64,000 bases of DNA from Rhizoctonia solani (lineage: Eukaryota; Basidiomycota; Agaricomycetes; Cantharellales; Ceratobasidiaceae), in assembly GCF_016906535.1 (NCBI RefSeq), contig NC_057372.1, positions 1,717,501 through 1,781,500 on the forward strand. The letters run 5' to 3'. The notes beneath the pieces were generated by a model, which ran no database searches, was not told the origin of the DNA, and saw only the letters and a program-made list of their open reading frames with translations. A program made the position numbers and the translations under genes. Shown here one piece after another: positions 22,120 through 34,506 of the stretch. How positions within the stretch are numbered: the first letter of the stretch is position 1; each line of letters begins with the position of its first letter.

Positions 22120-25100
22120 ATGTCTACTGAGCAGAACATCCTAAGTGCCATCGGTATCGCATCTGATCCAGGGCAGGGCCGGAATCTTCAGAACGAAGCG
22201 GTCGAGTTCCTCAATACGGTGCGAGCAGGTGCTACTGAAACATGGCCCATCGCTCTCAAACTCTTTGTCGGCGACGACTCAGCCTCGCGTGCTAAGCAAA
22301 ACGTTCATGTGCGCTTGTTCGCTCTTCAAGTTTTAGACGAACTATTGGATAATCGGTGAGTTAGTCCGTATGCCACGTTATACTACGATCGAGGGCTGAT
22401 AGGGTATGATAGGCAGGAGGAGCTTGCCAGCGCAGGGACGGCACAGGAGACTTATGCAACACTTCAATCAACTCTTGGAGCTTACATCACAGAGGAATAT
22501 GTGAATGGCTCCGCGGAGGCACATGCACCATGTAAGTTTTCCGGCCTCATGTTAGAGTGCGATAGACTAATGTATAACCTACTTTCAAGTTATCAGGAAC
22601 AAATTCTCTCACACCCTAGCTCTTCTCTTCCTCTGCACTTACCCTGACCAGTGGCCGACATTCTTCACGTCCATCTCCCCACTTCTTCACGCATCTCCTG
22701 GATCCTCCTCACCTGCCCTCAACCCGCACGTAACCACCTTTTTCCTTCGTCTTTTGCTCGAAATATCTGGAGAAATCCATGATCAGACGATTAAATCCGC
22801 GCGCACATTTGTTGCTACCCGTCATGCAAGGGATACCAATATTCGGGACGCCATTCGGGCCAAGGATGCTGTGGGGGTCAACGCCGAGGTAATCCGGGTT
22901 CTAGAGGAGGTGATTTCCATGCTCGAGGCTATACGTGCTGGCGGGGCTCCCGTATCGGAACCCCTTGGAAAATCCCAGCTGGTTGAGCTGGTTGAACTTG
23001 CGATTCGAGCTTTTGCGAGCTATGTCCGTAAGTTCCGCCACTATATTTATTTAAAGGCGCATACATTGACATTATTGCTCAAGCCTGGATTGATATAAAT
23101 CTTACTGTCACTCCCACGACTATTAACATATTGTTTAAACTGCTCTCAGATCCTACCGTTTCCATCCGCATGGCGACTTCGGGTGCGCTCTTGCGTATTA
23201 TACAAAAGGGATTAAAGGAGCCTACAGATAAGCTCCAGCTGTTCCGTGTTTTGTCACTTGGCCAAGTTCTAGAGATGTTGGAGCAAAACACCCGAATCAC
23301 GGCATCACGAGATGAGACGGATGACGAAGAGGTTTCGTATCGCGAGTCGCTGGGGAAACTAACAAGTGGGCTGGGCTTAGAGCTGATCAAATTGTGTGAC
23401 GAGGTGTGTTCCACATCAAGTGTGCTTCACTATCTGATTTACTGGGGTATAGCAATCAGCTCCCCCTCCTCATGTGCTTGCAGGAGCGGATGAGCTTCTC
23501 CAACAATTGCTACCTATAATGCTTAGATTTCTTGCTGACGAATACGACGATATCTCATCTTCTGTGTTCCCTATGCTAAGCCAAATTTTTGTCGTCGTAA
23601 GTATTTTATTCTCGTCAAACATTCACTTCAGAAATCTTATTGCTAAAAAATCACAGTACAAACGTGCCAAGAAAAACTCGCCTCAAACCCACCTCACTTC
23701 ATCTAAGCGTACTTTCCTAACGCAAACTCTCGAAATTCTTCTGCAGAAAATGCGTTGGAACCCAGAGGATGACCCAGATGAACTCGACGATGAGGATCGT
23801 GCGGCATTCGAAACTCTTCGGAGTGATTTGAGATTATTCCTCGATTCGATATCAGCAATCGACGAGGAGCTGGTGACTTCCGCAATCAAAGCGCTTGCCA
23901 TGAATACTTTGTCGATAGTGGATGAGACGATTGGATGGGCAGATGCCGAACTATCTGTTTACCTTGTCTACTTGTATGGAGAATTCCAGAAAGGGGATAG
24001 ATGTACGCATAGCTATGCCTATTCTGAATGTCTAGCTGATTCAACTTTTTGTCTTAGCGAAAGGAAGAGCGGCATTTGTAACCCCTCCTGAGGAAATCGC
24101 GAAGGATAGGCGCAAGTCAGCGGATTGGGAGGCCTATCCTCTTACCCCCCACGGAGAAATGCTTGACGCGCTTATGCGGTCTCAAATTTCGGCCTATCCG
24201 AACAACACTGTTGCGATCCAGTATTTCGAAACTATTGGACGCTACGGTGATTTTTTCAAAGTCCGGAAGCAGTATGTTGGGGGTGTATTAACCACCTTAA
24301 TCGATGCTCGGTGCGTTTATTGAACTGTTAGGTGGCTGAGACTAAGGAATGTTACTAGTGGGATCCATCACCCTAAAGAGTCTGTCCGCCGTCGCGTGTT
24401 CTATATATTCCACAAATTCATCAAAGAATGCAAGCTCGAAATTCCTTCTGAACATGTAACCACAATCATCGATAATATGCGTGACGTGCTCGTAGTGCGC
24501 GCTGAGCTCCCCGAGCCCGAATCGTCAGAACAGGACTTATTGAGCGAAGCATTGGGTAGCGCTGGACTTTTCGATAGCCAGCTATATCTGTTCGAGAGCG
24601 TTGGTACTTTGGTGTCGTTGTTGGCAAAAGAGCCTGAGAAACAGGCTGCAGTACTTGAGGTCAGTTTTTGTCCAAACTCAAGGGACGAAGACCTGACTTG
24701 TTTTCAAGTCCATCACGAACCCACTTCTGGCGAGTTTGCAACAGAGCATACAGACGCCCATCAATGGCCCACAGGATATTCTCCCAATCCTGCAGGCCCA
24801 TCACGTCATTCGGGCTCTCGGCTCGGTTGCCAAAGGCTTTCCTGAAGCGTCTCAGACAGTTCAAGAATCTGTTCCTGCATGGATTCTAGTTCTCAAGCAA
24901 GTAGCAGAAGCTGTTCTGGTCTCCTTGGAGAGTATGAATCAACACCGTGCAATTCGTGATGCGGTAAATATCTTGGTGAAATTCAAATGCCCTTTACTGA
25001 TTCTGAAGACTTAGTCCCGATTTGCGTTTGCTCGAATCATCGCGTCCACTGGCTCAAATATCACGCAATACATTCCTGTGCTTATGAATCGCCTGATTAG

Positions 25101-25998
25101 GCAGTCTCAACCTGTGGAGCTTGTCGATTTTCTTTCATTTTTGTCATTCACTGTTCACAAACTTCAAGTGAGTCAACATAAACAATTTAATACTCCAAGT
25201 GCAAGTATTAACCAGACTATACAGAATGAGATCTATGACGTTCTGGACGAACTGATTTCTCCATTAAGCACCCATATTTTCGAACTTCTTGCCAAGCCTG
25301 TCGAGGGTACTGATGACAGACTACAACACAATGATACCAAAAAGGCATATCTGGATTTTGTGACCCACATCATGAACGACAAGATGCATACAGTGTTTAT
25401 CTCTGAACGTGTGTTGGGTTATCTCTATCCATCTCTTTGTGTCAGTATCTGATCTCTTTCTACTACAGGAAACAAAGAACAACTTCCTACTATCGTACAA
25501 AATATCGCGTCGATCGCGGAAGACCTAACTGATCCTGGAAGTTCGAGACTTGCATTGACGTTTTTGGCAAAATCCACAGTAGCATTTGCCCAAGCTCCCA
25601 GTGCACCAGGGGCCAGCGCACCTTCAGTTAAACTGGACGCTGTTCCTGGATATCAAACATTTGTTTATGAGCGCCTTGTTCCGATTGCATTTGGAATCCC
25701 CGCCTCTCCTTCTTTCAACATCAAGGACGGGCAATCTTTATCTGTGAGTCTTGCCGTATATGACCAGTTTGGTGCTCATAAGTTTGCATAGGCGACCATG
25801 GAGATTGGTGTACTCCTTAAGCAAATTTATCAAGCGCGTGGACAAGAAGCGATTCAGTACTTGGTAGAGGTTTACCTTCCGTCCAAAAATTGGCCACCAA
25901 ACCTTGCTGCTGAGTTTGTCACCAAACTTGCAGAACTTGATCTGAAACAATTCAGAAAGTATTTTGCAGATTTTGTGAGGAGTTCGGGTGCTTCATAA
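22120..25998 (+). CDS. LOS1: Exportin-T, tRNA nuclear export receptor
   Basis: Karyopherin-beta that carries mature tRNA out of the nucleus with Ran-GTP. MSTEQNILSAIGIASDPGQG is followed by the importin-beta-like N-terminal HEAT repeats and the Xpo1-type segment LALLFLCTYPDQWPTFFTSI. Further diagnostic stretches: RDTNIRDAIRAKDAVGVNAE, LPIMLRFLADEYDDISSSVF, TLEILLQKMRWNPEDDPDEL, SQISAYPNNTVAIQYFETIG and VRRRVFYIFHKFIKECKLEI. It ends LKQFRKYFADFVRSSGAS at 25998. About ten short introns interrupt it; total coding length is near the usual 1000-1100 residues of fungal Los1. No broken exon noticed. Confidence 0.92.
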
Positions 25999-26846
25999 TA
26001 TTTTCATTCGTCTTTTGAGAAATACCTTGCAATTGTTCGTCCTGTGCCTATAATTGTTATTACGCGGTCGCCCCAGTAAACTATCTGCCTTAGTGTTAAC
26101 TTTGTTCGTGGTGGTCCCATAAGGCCATTGTTGAATTTCTCTGCATAACATGGAAAGTGTAACCGTCAACATGACAAATGTCCCGTGCTTGAGCTTCCTC
26201 GTACGTGTTTTCAAAGGTTGTACGCTGGGTTACCAAGCACATTGAGATGTCTGTTCTTACGCGAACATTTGCACGCTTCCCTTGATGACCAGCGAGTTCG
26301 TGGTCATTTCAAGACACGGGTTGCCGTGTGAATCGTACGTCGAGCAACGGTGCCGATCTAGAAGGCCATTCGTGATTCCCATGGTCGTGCTCTAGACGAC
26401 GCCGAAGTTAGTTTGTGCTCGAGAAGATGGAAACTATTTTGTAAACAGCCACCCCCTGTCAATCTTTTCCGGTTATGTGAATGTAAACTCGACAAGTTGC
26501 AAGGGGAAGATACTCTTGGCCAAGAGCAACGGTCTTTCCTTCTTGACCATCGCACGAGCGGTCCTATATTTTTATTGGAACTCATTCTCCGTTATGCCTC
26601 TGGAAAAAGCCTGCTTTAAAAGTGGACCATCCTGATGTCTGAAAAGACAAGCTCCCGCTTCCATCTTTTCTCATAGCCCGGTGCATTTCTTCTCAAACCG
26701 TCTATTTTTATTCGCAAGACGAGCCAGGTCGCTCAGTTTTTTTTTTTTGGTTTTTTTTTGGTTTTTTGGTTTTGTTTTCATTTTATCTTTGAAACCCCCA
26801 CCAATAAGAACATTCCCTCCACTTTTCAAACCTTGCTTGTCGTATC
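25999..26846. other. Intergenic with a T-rich tract
   Basis: About 850 bp between LOS1 and the secreted-protein gene. A T/G tract (26736-26790, long T runs broken by GG) lies about 60-110 bp before the next ATG and is likely part of its promoter. Short frames at 26358-26619 have no domain. Confidence 0.5.
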
Positions 26847-28005
26847 ATGTTCCACCATTTCTCTTCGTTTGCTCTCTTCGCCCTGGCGGCTTCATCGATC
26901 GTCGGTTCCAGTCCTATCACGAGGCGCCGGTATGGCGAGGCTGCTCGTGAGTCATAAAGCACTAATGCTTGTCATGAGCATTCCGTTCTGACCAAGAGCA
27001 CCAGCAATGACACCCCGTGCCCTGGTTCCTGTCACTCTGGGTGGCGTCCAAATCGGACTAAACCACCAAGGTAAGGGTTCGGCCTTCGTCTGAATTGTCA
27101 TGACCAAAATGTGATCTCAGGTGGCAGCTTTGATGACTTTTTTGGTGTCGGAAATTTTGCTGGGTGTGTACTCATATTGAATAATAAAGAACAGTCCTGA
27201 CTCTAGCCCACATAGAAACCTCAATCAAGTAACAATCATTGAACAGCAGCAGCAACTAGTGTGTAGATCTGTCGACCTGATCCGCGTTCGGCAGCAACTG
27301 GCCGTTATTCAAGGTATATGCGTAATTTATTATACATGCCTACGCCTTTACTCACACTCATGTCTTAGAATTTGCGAAGCAAATTATCCTACAACAAATC
27401 TGTGAAGTTGAGATCCAAACTGTGTAAGTTTAGGGGCACTGTGCATAAGACCCAACAACGGCTCACCAATAGATGATAGCATTATTCAACAACTTAACTC
27501 GCAGTTCGTGAATTTTGGCCGTAATGTCCGACGCGTGGATGGGGGTGGCATCGTGCCGAGCTTTGACATAGTCATTGCTCAGAAGATCACCGAGATCACC
27601 CAGGTCATTAGTAGAGGCGGTAATCTGGCCGATCTTAACCTTGGTTTCCTTGGTTCGGACATTGGTCACAATAGCGTTCGGATCGGAGGTAGCAACTGGA
27701 ATGATACTTCTAGCCCAAGGTCCGTCGGAGATGCGTATCAGGCAGCTCGGGATCAACAGAAGCAAGAAAAGGAGCGACAGGATGCGACTCAGTCGACTTC
27801 CTCTGTTGGCGCGACTGTCGTAAGTACTTGTAATCTTGTTTTTAAGTAAATAAAGCTTTTACTTAAGTTCCAATTACAGACTAATAACTCTACTGCATCC
27901 GCAACCTCAACCACGCCTACCAGTATGACTGGAGCAAGTACAATTACATCTACGATCGAGCCAGCTGCATATTCGACCGCCGCTCCAGTATCTGCTTCCA
28001 ATTAG
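26847..28005 (+). CDS. Secreted protein of unknown function
   Basis: The ATG at 26847 starts a signal peptide (MFHHFSSFALFALAASSIVG). After introns: VTLGGVQIGLNHQGGSFDDF, then HRNLNQVTIIEQQQQLVCRS and IILQQICEVEIQTVIIQQLN. A large exon follows (ITQVISRGGNLADLNLGFLG; VRIGGSNWNDTSSPRSVGDA; KQEKERQDATQST). The last exon encodes a Ser/Thr tail (TSTTPTSMTGASTITSTIEP) ending VSASN. Five or six short introns. The Gln/Ile-rich central part suggests helices; two Cys are present in it. The Ser/Thr tail is a likely O-glycosylation region without a hydrophobic anchor, so the protein should be released to the wall or medium. I recognise no named family; a basidiomycete-specific secreted protein is the best description. 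Confidence 0.7.
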
Positions 28006-29838
28006 AGGCGATATATACAGGTATATTCGTGACTGTTTTAGGATTGAAGCTCCTGTAATGTAATGCAAACCATTTTTCCTCGATGGAGATGTTTGATTTA
28101 CATAGATATGCTGAGATTGTTCGGGATTGGCCAATAAGTCTCTAGAGAAGCAGTTTTTAAACCAATGCTCCATGGCCAAACCTAGTGGCCTTTCTAGGAA
28201 AACATAGGCGACGCGAATGAATACAGCAAAGAAATCTTTGGAGCTCTCGGGGACTTAGGCGGCCACGGAGTGGCGGCGCTATAGGAAAACCTCTCCTTAG
28301 CAGGGGAGGTGGGGAGGAACTCTACCGTGATTCCAGACCACTGGGGTATATCTCCAGGGCAATTGCTGATGTAGGTACTTGGAGATTTACGGTCATGTGA
28401 TCGTGACCCGACGCGTGTCTGACATTTGCAGATCTTCCGGTGGACCGTTACTCATTCAATATATACGGATCGAGTATGGCATACGCATCAAACACCAAGA
28501 AATGCCGTTCTCGCCGTTATGCCATTGAAATTTTTGAATATTACTATACATAATTTCTTACGGCGCAGAGTTTGAAACACATACAAAGTTCATGGTAACA
28601 AATGTCCCGCCCGTGGTACAAAAAAATGAATTGCTTGAGCCTCAGTTTATTAGCCCACCACTCAGTCGCTCAGCATACTAGGTATTTAAAGCGTTGCAAC
28701 TTCAGCTGGTTGTCGACTAAGCACCCGGCTCCCCCATCACCCTTTTCCGTCCGCACGGCCTCCCGCTTTATCCTTTTCACCTCGTACCCTACCTACATTC
28801 AGTTGTAAAATAAGCAAATCCGATGCCAAGCAGTGCACACATCGAACATAGATTATTTGTATGCTCAACCATCGCTATTTTTCTTGGACCCTTTCTCCAT
28901 ACTTCGATATTGACTTAACAAGCGGACACTCGACTAGAAGTAAGCCCTTTTTAACTGTGATCTTTCGCTACAGCACAAGCAATGAAGTTGAATTGTATAT
29001 CATTGCAGTGATATTATGCGTACTTTCCTTTGGGTGTGTGAAAATAGAAATTCATGTGTATTCAGTTGGCACACTCAGAGAGAAATGGCTTTCCTGGGAG
29101 GAGGGGAGCAGGAGTGCCTTCAATCAAAATTACTGAATTATTGAACTGCCCGGTACTGAGAAGTATCAAAAGTAGAATAAGAATTTAAAAACGAATCAGA
29201 ATGAAACTCATCCTGGGCCTGCCGTCTTGTTGGGGTTGTCAGACCTAGAAAAAATGCAGAGAGTAAGGATCCATAGCAAGAGCTAGGGCCGAGAGACAAT
29301 AGCAAAGCTAGGGTGAAGTTGGGGCTGGGGGTAAAATCGAGAGCCAAGCCAGCGAGTTACTCAAATGATCTATGGGGGATCCACAGTCGAGAGGTTCAAG
29401 GCAAGGCCCATGGCGATCTTGAAGTCTTGAAGTCCTGTCGTTGTATTTTGAGAGCTGAGCCTAGAACCTGAAACTGATGAGTGCGTAGCCCAGGTCTAAA
29501 CCAAGGTCTCAATTCGAATATATAAAACAATCAAATCCAGGATGGAACGAGAAGTGGTACGAAGCAAGAAAGATAAGCCAATTCTTTTAACACTTTACAC
29601 TAAAAATAAGGGGACGCCCGGATGTTAGATGCGCCGCCTCGCTGTTTCCCACTGTGGCCCCCGGCAGTACGTATCTATGGCCATATGTGTTGAGATCGCT
29701 ACAGACAATATCTATGCTCAGTAGCAGCGATGAATAGCGAAGCTAACTGAGGGAAGAAATACAGGAGAAACTCGACTTAAATAGAGACGCGAATAGGAGA
29801 CAAAGTTAAGCGCCGGAACGGTCACGTAGGTACGTGTA
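28006..29838. other. Intergenic upstream of the transposon
   Basis: About 1.8 kb. Open frames at 28602-28808, 28861-29136 (+) and 29138-29347 (-) have no domain; the last does not begin with ATG. I see no RNA gene or repeat. It is a plausible low-constraint landing site for the Tc1 element that follows. Confidence 0.5.
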
Positions 29839-29877
29839 CTAGCGGGGAGAAAAAGTTTGGAAATGCCGGCACGTGAT
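29839..29877 (+). repeat. Left terminal inverted repeat of Tc1 element
   Basis: Begins CTAGCGGGGAGAAAAAGTTT, continues GGAAATGCCGGCACGTGAT. Matches the right end in inverse orientation with a few changes and a 3-nt length difference near the inner edge. Confidence 0.85.
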
Positions 29878-29906
29878 GGCCCAGAATTTGTACGATACAT
29901 CTTACT

Positions 29907-30974
29907 ATGTCTCGCAAACGCGGTCGAGAGCTCCCTGTGACTCGTCGAGCTCAAATAATTACACTACACAATGAGGGCAATTCATATCCTGAAATACTTG
30001 CAAAAACTGGTGTTCCCCCATCTGTGGCATGCAAAACTGTTAAACGTTGGGAAACATACGGCACCCTTGCCTCCTTGCCTCAATCTGGCCGCCCGCGCAA
30101 ATTCTCACCTCGATTGTGCCGTCTAGTCATTCGTACCCTCCTTTGCCATTGTTTTGAGCCATATTCATCTATTGCTACTAGAGTAGGTAATGGCCTTACT
30201 GCTGTGCAAGTCAAGTACATTGCCCAGAGCCGGCGCTACCGCCGATATGTTGCGCGCCGAAAGCCATTCTTAGATAAGTGAAAGGTCCTAAAGCGTCTAG
30301 AATGGGCTCGCGTGAACCGGTTTAGGAACTGGGATGAAGCCATTTGGACTGACGAGCTCCAGTTGGGGACCGGCAATCACTCAGTTCACCCAATGGTCAC
30401 CCGGAAACCCGGAGAGGCATATCTCCCGGAATGCCTAGCCCCGACCTTTCAAAGTGGCCATGAAGCATTAATGGTATGGGGGTGTATCTCCCATGGGTAT
30501 AAGGGGCCACTTATCCAACTGGAGATGGCTCCCCGGCTGCAATTGCGTAATGGGAGGTGGAGGGGGGGAGGGTTCAACTCAGAAGGATATGTTATGCAGG
30601 TCCTAAATGGTCCACTTAAGGACTTCATTGCACAGATGGAGAAAGTCAAGGGACACAGGATGCTAGTAGTTGAAGATGGGGCCCCGGCACACAAAGGAAA
30701 GCTAGCCAAACAGGCTTGTGAAGAACTTGGTATTAAACACATTGCACACCCCCCAAGTTCACCAGACCTAAACCCAATAGAACCATTATGGATGGAACTT
30801 AAGCGACGTGTGTACAGTACCCCTGGGGCCCGAAGAAGTCTTGAGCACCTTTGGAATGCCACTGAAGCTGCCTGGAAATCCTTCACAGCAGATGATATCA
30901 ATAAGTACACACGGAAAATGCCATCTCGGGTAACAGCTTTAGTTAAGTCAAAGGGACTCCCAACAAAATTCTAA
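29907..30974 (+). pseudogene. Tc1/mariner transposase with in-frame stop
   Basis: DD34E transposase that cuts and rejoins the element ends. The N-terminal part (from ATG 29907) holds the paired helix-turn-helix DNA-binding region: QIITLHNEGNSYPEILAKTG, CKTVKRWETYGTLASLPQSG and the GRPRKFSPR linker. The frame is broken by TGA at 30279-30281, directly after ARRKPFLDK, and resumes in the same frame (KVLKRLEWARVNRFRNWDEA). The catalytic part has D1 in AIWTDELQLG, D2 in LVVEDGAPAHKGK and the Glu in PDLNPIEPLWMELKRRV, with 34 residues between the second Asp and the Glu. The stop lies between the DNA-binding and catalytic domains. No other lesion was seen, so inactivation looks recent, or the TGA is read through (unlikely). 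Confidence 0.85.
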
Positions 30975-31076
30975 CACTTGTTTATCTCTCCTACTGTATT
31001 TTAACCAATGTATTTCCTGTTTCTATATACTACATTCATGCGGCCGGGGGAGAGCAAGTTTTCTTTTAGCGCCCAA

Positions 31077-31112
31077 ATCACGCGCCATTTCCAAACTTTT
31101 TTCCTCCGCTAG
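31077..31112 (-). repeat. Right terminal inverted repeat of Tc1 element
   Basis: Read on the minus strand: CTAGCGGAGGAAAAAAGTTT, then GGAAATGGCGCGTGAT. Adjoins TA at 31113-31114. Confidence 0.85.
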
Positions 31113-31114
31113 TA

Positions 31115-32935
31115 CATGCTACGACAATATGTTGAGTATATTGTGCTGCTTGGATTAAATCGACGTGATTTGCGAGGGGATGGTTGTGTATTAATTAGTT
31201 GGACTCCTTCTAGACCATGGAGACCGGGTTGTAAGAGAGAGAAGTAGAACCGACCGTATTGAGATGTCCCGAGTGGGGAACTTTCGTACCTGGCAAGTCA
31301 CACAAAAGGCTTTTCGAGGGCTGACACCCGTTTTACCCGGATATTACCTAGTATATACTGAATGGTAGGTCATGAATGAGTGACTCAGTGCCTTCATTCC
31401 CTATGAAATGCGACTCACCGTTGGTGTTATATAATAAGTAAGTAGGAGTCCGACCCTTGCCCTCTTATTGTCTCCGAAGGCTTGATGGGCTCCGTATAAT
31501 CGAAGAATAGAGAAATCGTTATTATATAGTGAGGCGGTCAGGTAATTTGAGAGTTAGAATGAGAGGAAACTTGAGAGTTTTGAAAGGAGCGAGTGGGGCG
31601 CGCCAAACAAGCAAAGAATCAGCCAGCTAGATATACATGGGTAATACGAATAAACAATACATAAGACAATCAACGGAAGACGTACGTAAGTGCATGGTGG
31701 ATGCAAGCTGAGGAACCGGCACAATAGGTGATCGAATATATGGAGAGGGGCTTGCCCCTGGCTACTGAACCAAGGGGCGCATACACATCGGCAGGTCACG
31801 TGATCTTATGGCCTTCTCGGAACAAAAAGAATTGGGTTGAGAAGAGCACCAACCCTATATGCTTTGAATGATTTGTGTTGGACTCAACCGCTGGACCTCG
31901 TGACCTTTCTCTGTTAAGCGTTTATTGGGAATGAATGGCAAGGTACGGGATAATACTGATGTTGATATATTGATTAAAACGCTTGAATTTACGTGTCTAC
32001 AGTACTTCCACAATTATTGTTTGCTTACTCTGTTGTCCGAGCTGGAGAAGATTATTTGTGCGCGAATAGGGGGTGAATCACTTGCGCGGTCACCTGATCG
32101 TTCCCGGCAATAACCAATCCCAAGATCAAATAAGAGAGTATGCGGTAGATCTTTCGAATACTTCGGAGAGTCGAGAATTTGGATTCATATTCAAAATTGG
32201 GGTGTCTGACTCGTCATTAATCGCATGCACTCGCTCTCTGTCCTATGCACACAACCCACAGTCGCTGTCTTAGACTTGCAGAGAGCCGTTGGATGGATCA
32301 AGTGACGAACGCCCTGCAGGGTGAATGGTGACAAAGGAGGCGAATCGAGGAGTTCGAAGGTGAAACGGGAAGAAAGAAATAAAATCAATACTATAGGATG
32401 GGGGACGAAATGGAAAGGTGCGCGAGAGGTGGGGAAAGCTGGTCGGCGATCGGTTGCAGGTCGTGGTCCAAGTAGCGGTGGAATTACCCGAATAGGCATA
32501 ATATCGACGAGATGGCGCGATAGGGGCATGGCGACGCGAGGTCGTTGTGGTATGACTCGTGGTGAGTACCGGCGTCGCATGAGAACGACAGGGGAAATGC
32601 GGGCCGGCGAGGCAGCAAGGAGTCGACGGAGTGGCGACGTGTGTGAAGTGTAATGGTGTTATGGACCTGGACTCGTAACACATTGGGCCAGCTTGATAGC
32701 TTGCAAGTAAATGACCCACAAAGACACACATTTAGCTAAGAGATGGGAAACCAGGCAGGTACACACTAAAGTCGTAAAGACTGAGACGAAAACAAATGTG
32801 CATATCATTGCAATATAAGGAGGGGTTGGTACATGGAGTGAAGGCATAAACTGAGAAGTGTCCAAACTCAAGGTTACTAGTTCTTTTGGACGTTTTGACT
32901 GCAAAAAATCGACCGTCAGTTATGAAAGAGTACAT
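31115..32935. other. Intergenic, no supported gene
   Basis: 1.8 kb between the transposon and the 3' end of the PR-1 gene. At 32191-32731 overlapping frames on both strands (up to 153 codons on minus, Pro/Ser/Thr/Arg-rich) come from a pyrimidine-skewed stretch; none has a domain or plausible splice structure. I leave them uncalled. Confidence 0.5.
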
Positions 32936-33686
32936 CTACTGGAAGAAGACTACTGACGCGTATTGGCCTGCGACGTTTCCGTAAGGACTGTAGTTGCAAA
33001 CGTAGTAGTTGGCGTTCTAGGGACCAAGTCAGTAAACTCAAGCAAGGTGCGTGTCTCTCAGAAACAAAGGCATTACTCACGCCCTAAATAGCCACAGTTA
33101 ACTCCAGTTTTGATTTAAAAAAAGCTTGGAATATTACTCACGTAGTTAGCAGGGAAGATGGTTCCCGGTGCACATGTGGCCAGAGCACATCCAACCTTGG
33201 TAGTCGACTTCCAAACAACCTGGGTCCAATGTGAAGCCTGTGGGTTGCTGGGGTTGTAGTCCTCTGTAAGAACAATTCAATAATTAGAGCCGATAACTTT
33301 GGGTAGGCACGTACTAGATTCGGCGTTCCAGGCACCAACTGCAGCGGCGGCCCCCGGGTTTCCAGTACCAGCATACAAGTTCTGGCCTGCTTGGTTGTGC
33401 TGCGTAGATGGTTTAGCGTACCGACAACCAGTCTCATCATAATAGATAAAGTTGGACTCACTTCAAATTTGCATTGGTTGGCCCAGGCCTGTGCAGTCGA
33501 AGCGAGGCCACTGTCCCAAACAAGCGCCTTGGCACCATGATTGGCACGTTCGTTGTTGTGTGCGGTAAGATAATCCTGAGGGACAGCACGAGCAGCGAGG
33601 AGATGAGTACCAGTCATGCTAATGGCCGAGACGGATCCGGCAGCAGCAGTAACGAGTGCAAATGCAGCTGCAGTGGGGCGAACCAT
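32936..33686 (-). CDS. Secreted PR-1/CAP-domain protein
   Basis: Member of the CAP (SCP/TAPS, PR-1) family; fungal members (Pry type) bind sterols or fatty acids outside the cell. MVRPTAAAFALVTAAAGSVS is a signal peptide. The CAP core follows: QDYLTAHNNERANHGAKALV, then LASTAQAWANQCKFE, QAGQNLYAGTG, AVGAWNAES, the signature HWTQVVWKSTTKVGCALATC, and after the last intron NANYYVCNYSPYGNVAGQYA, ending SVVFFQ. The conserved His and Glu residues of the CAP cavity are present. Four introns. The start at 33686 is preferred to an upstream frame beginning 33758, because it places the signal peptide at the N-terminus. A role in lipid binding or host interaction is known for the family, not shown here. 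Confidence 0.88.
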
Positions 33687-34506
33687 TTCAGATAATAGAA
33701 TAGACAGGAAGGATTGCTTGGCTAGGAGGTAGATGTGATTTAATGCTTTCCTGGACAACTTAGCTTTCTCTTTTTATAGCGTAGCGTGGACGGATAACTT
33801 CTAATTAGGGTACTGTTCCATGGTACATGTTCGTGTTTTAATCGTATCATTCAGAACAGCTACTGTAGCCGAGTTCAAGCGACCTGATGCGAGAGCGCTA
33901 GCATTGCGGACATGTGAACTGGCAAGGCAAGGATTTCATTCACGACACGGGTCAAAGGTGTCACCGAGGTTCGGGATAAGCGAGACTCGCCGAATTGTCC
34001 GAACGAATGGGCTTACCTTAGAGATGCCTATGGGTAGAGCAAGCGAATCTGGGCCATGCCGGAGTTCGGAGCTCCACCCCATACCTGCCCGAACGGAACG
34101 GCGCACCCATATGGCTATTCCTGACGGATACACCAGCTGTGGCATAAAGAGCAAATGGACCCCAAAATTATTTGGATCAGGTGGATTCAGGCTGATACCT
34201 CATAATCCATGTGGATATATGCGACACGATCTCAGTTATACATCAGAGAACATATTGCGATATTCTAGTCGATGGTTACTTGGCGCTTAAATAGAAATAT
34301 TCCACCTATTTGATAGTGGACTAAGATTCCTGGGAGCTTTTGGTGATGCTGGAGAAGTTATCTTGTCTCACAGGAAAGTTCGGCTCACACACCAACGTAC
34401 AAGAATTGAATGTACCGTAGATCTTCGCTTGAATAGGAGTAAATAATGGATAGAGTAAAAACGAATGGGTAGTACACAATAACAGGAACCTTCCAGGATA
34501 CATGTA
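33687..34506. other. Intergenic; one long open frame without support
   Basis: 820 bp between the PR-1 and cullin-3 genes. A 156-codon frame on + (33820-34290, ATG start) is uninterrupted but has no recognisable domain, signal or introns. It lies where the PR-1 promoter should be. I do not call it a gene, though expression data could change that. Confidence 0.4.

Larger units (their letters stand above)
29839..31112 (+). mobile_element. Tc1/mariner transposon, complete with terminal inverted repeats
   Basis: A 1274-bp element. Its ends are inverted repeats starting CTAGCGGRG and sharing AAAAAGTTTGGAAATG. It is flanked by TA on both sides (29837-29838 and 31113-31114), the target duplication expected for Tc1/mariner insertion. 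Inside is one transposase frame on the same strand with an in-frame stop, so the copy is probably non-autonomous but could be mobilised in trans if the ends are intact. Confidence 0.88.

Noticed and set aside
29138..29347. Hydrophobic 69-codon minus frame resembling a signal anchor
   Set aside because: Starts with a non-ATG codon, has no splice partners and no homology I recognise.
30279..30281. Transposase TGA as programmed readthrough or selenocysteine
   Set aside because: No supporting structure or precedent in Tc1 elements; a simple inactivating mutation explains it.
32191..32731. Overlapping Pro/Ser/Arg-rich frames on both strands
   Set aside because: They arise from strand-skewed composition; no signal peptide, domain or intron pattern, and frames on both strands are equally long.
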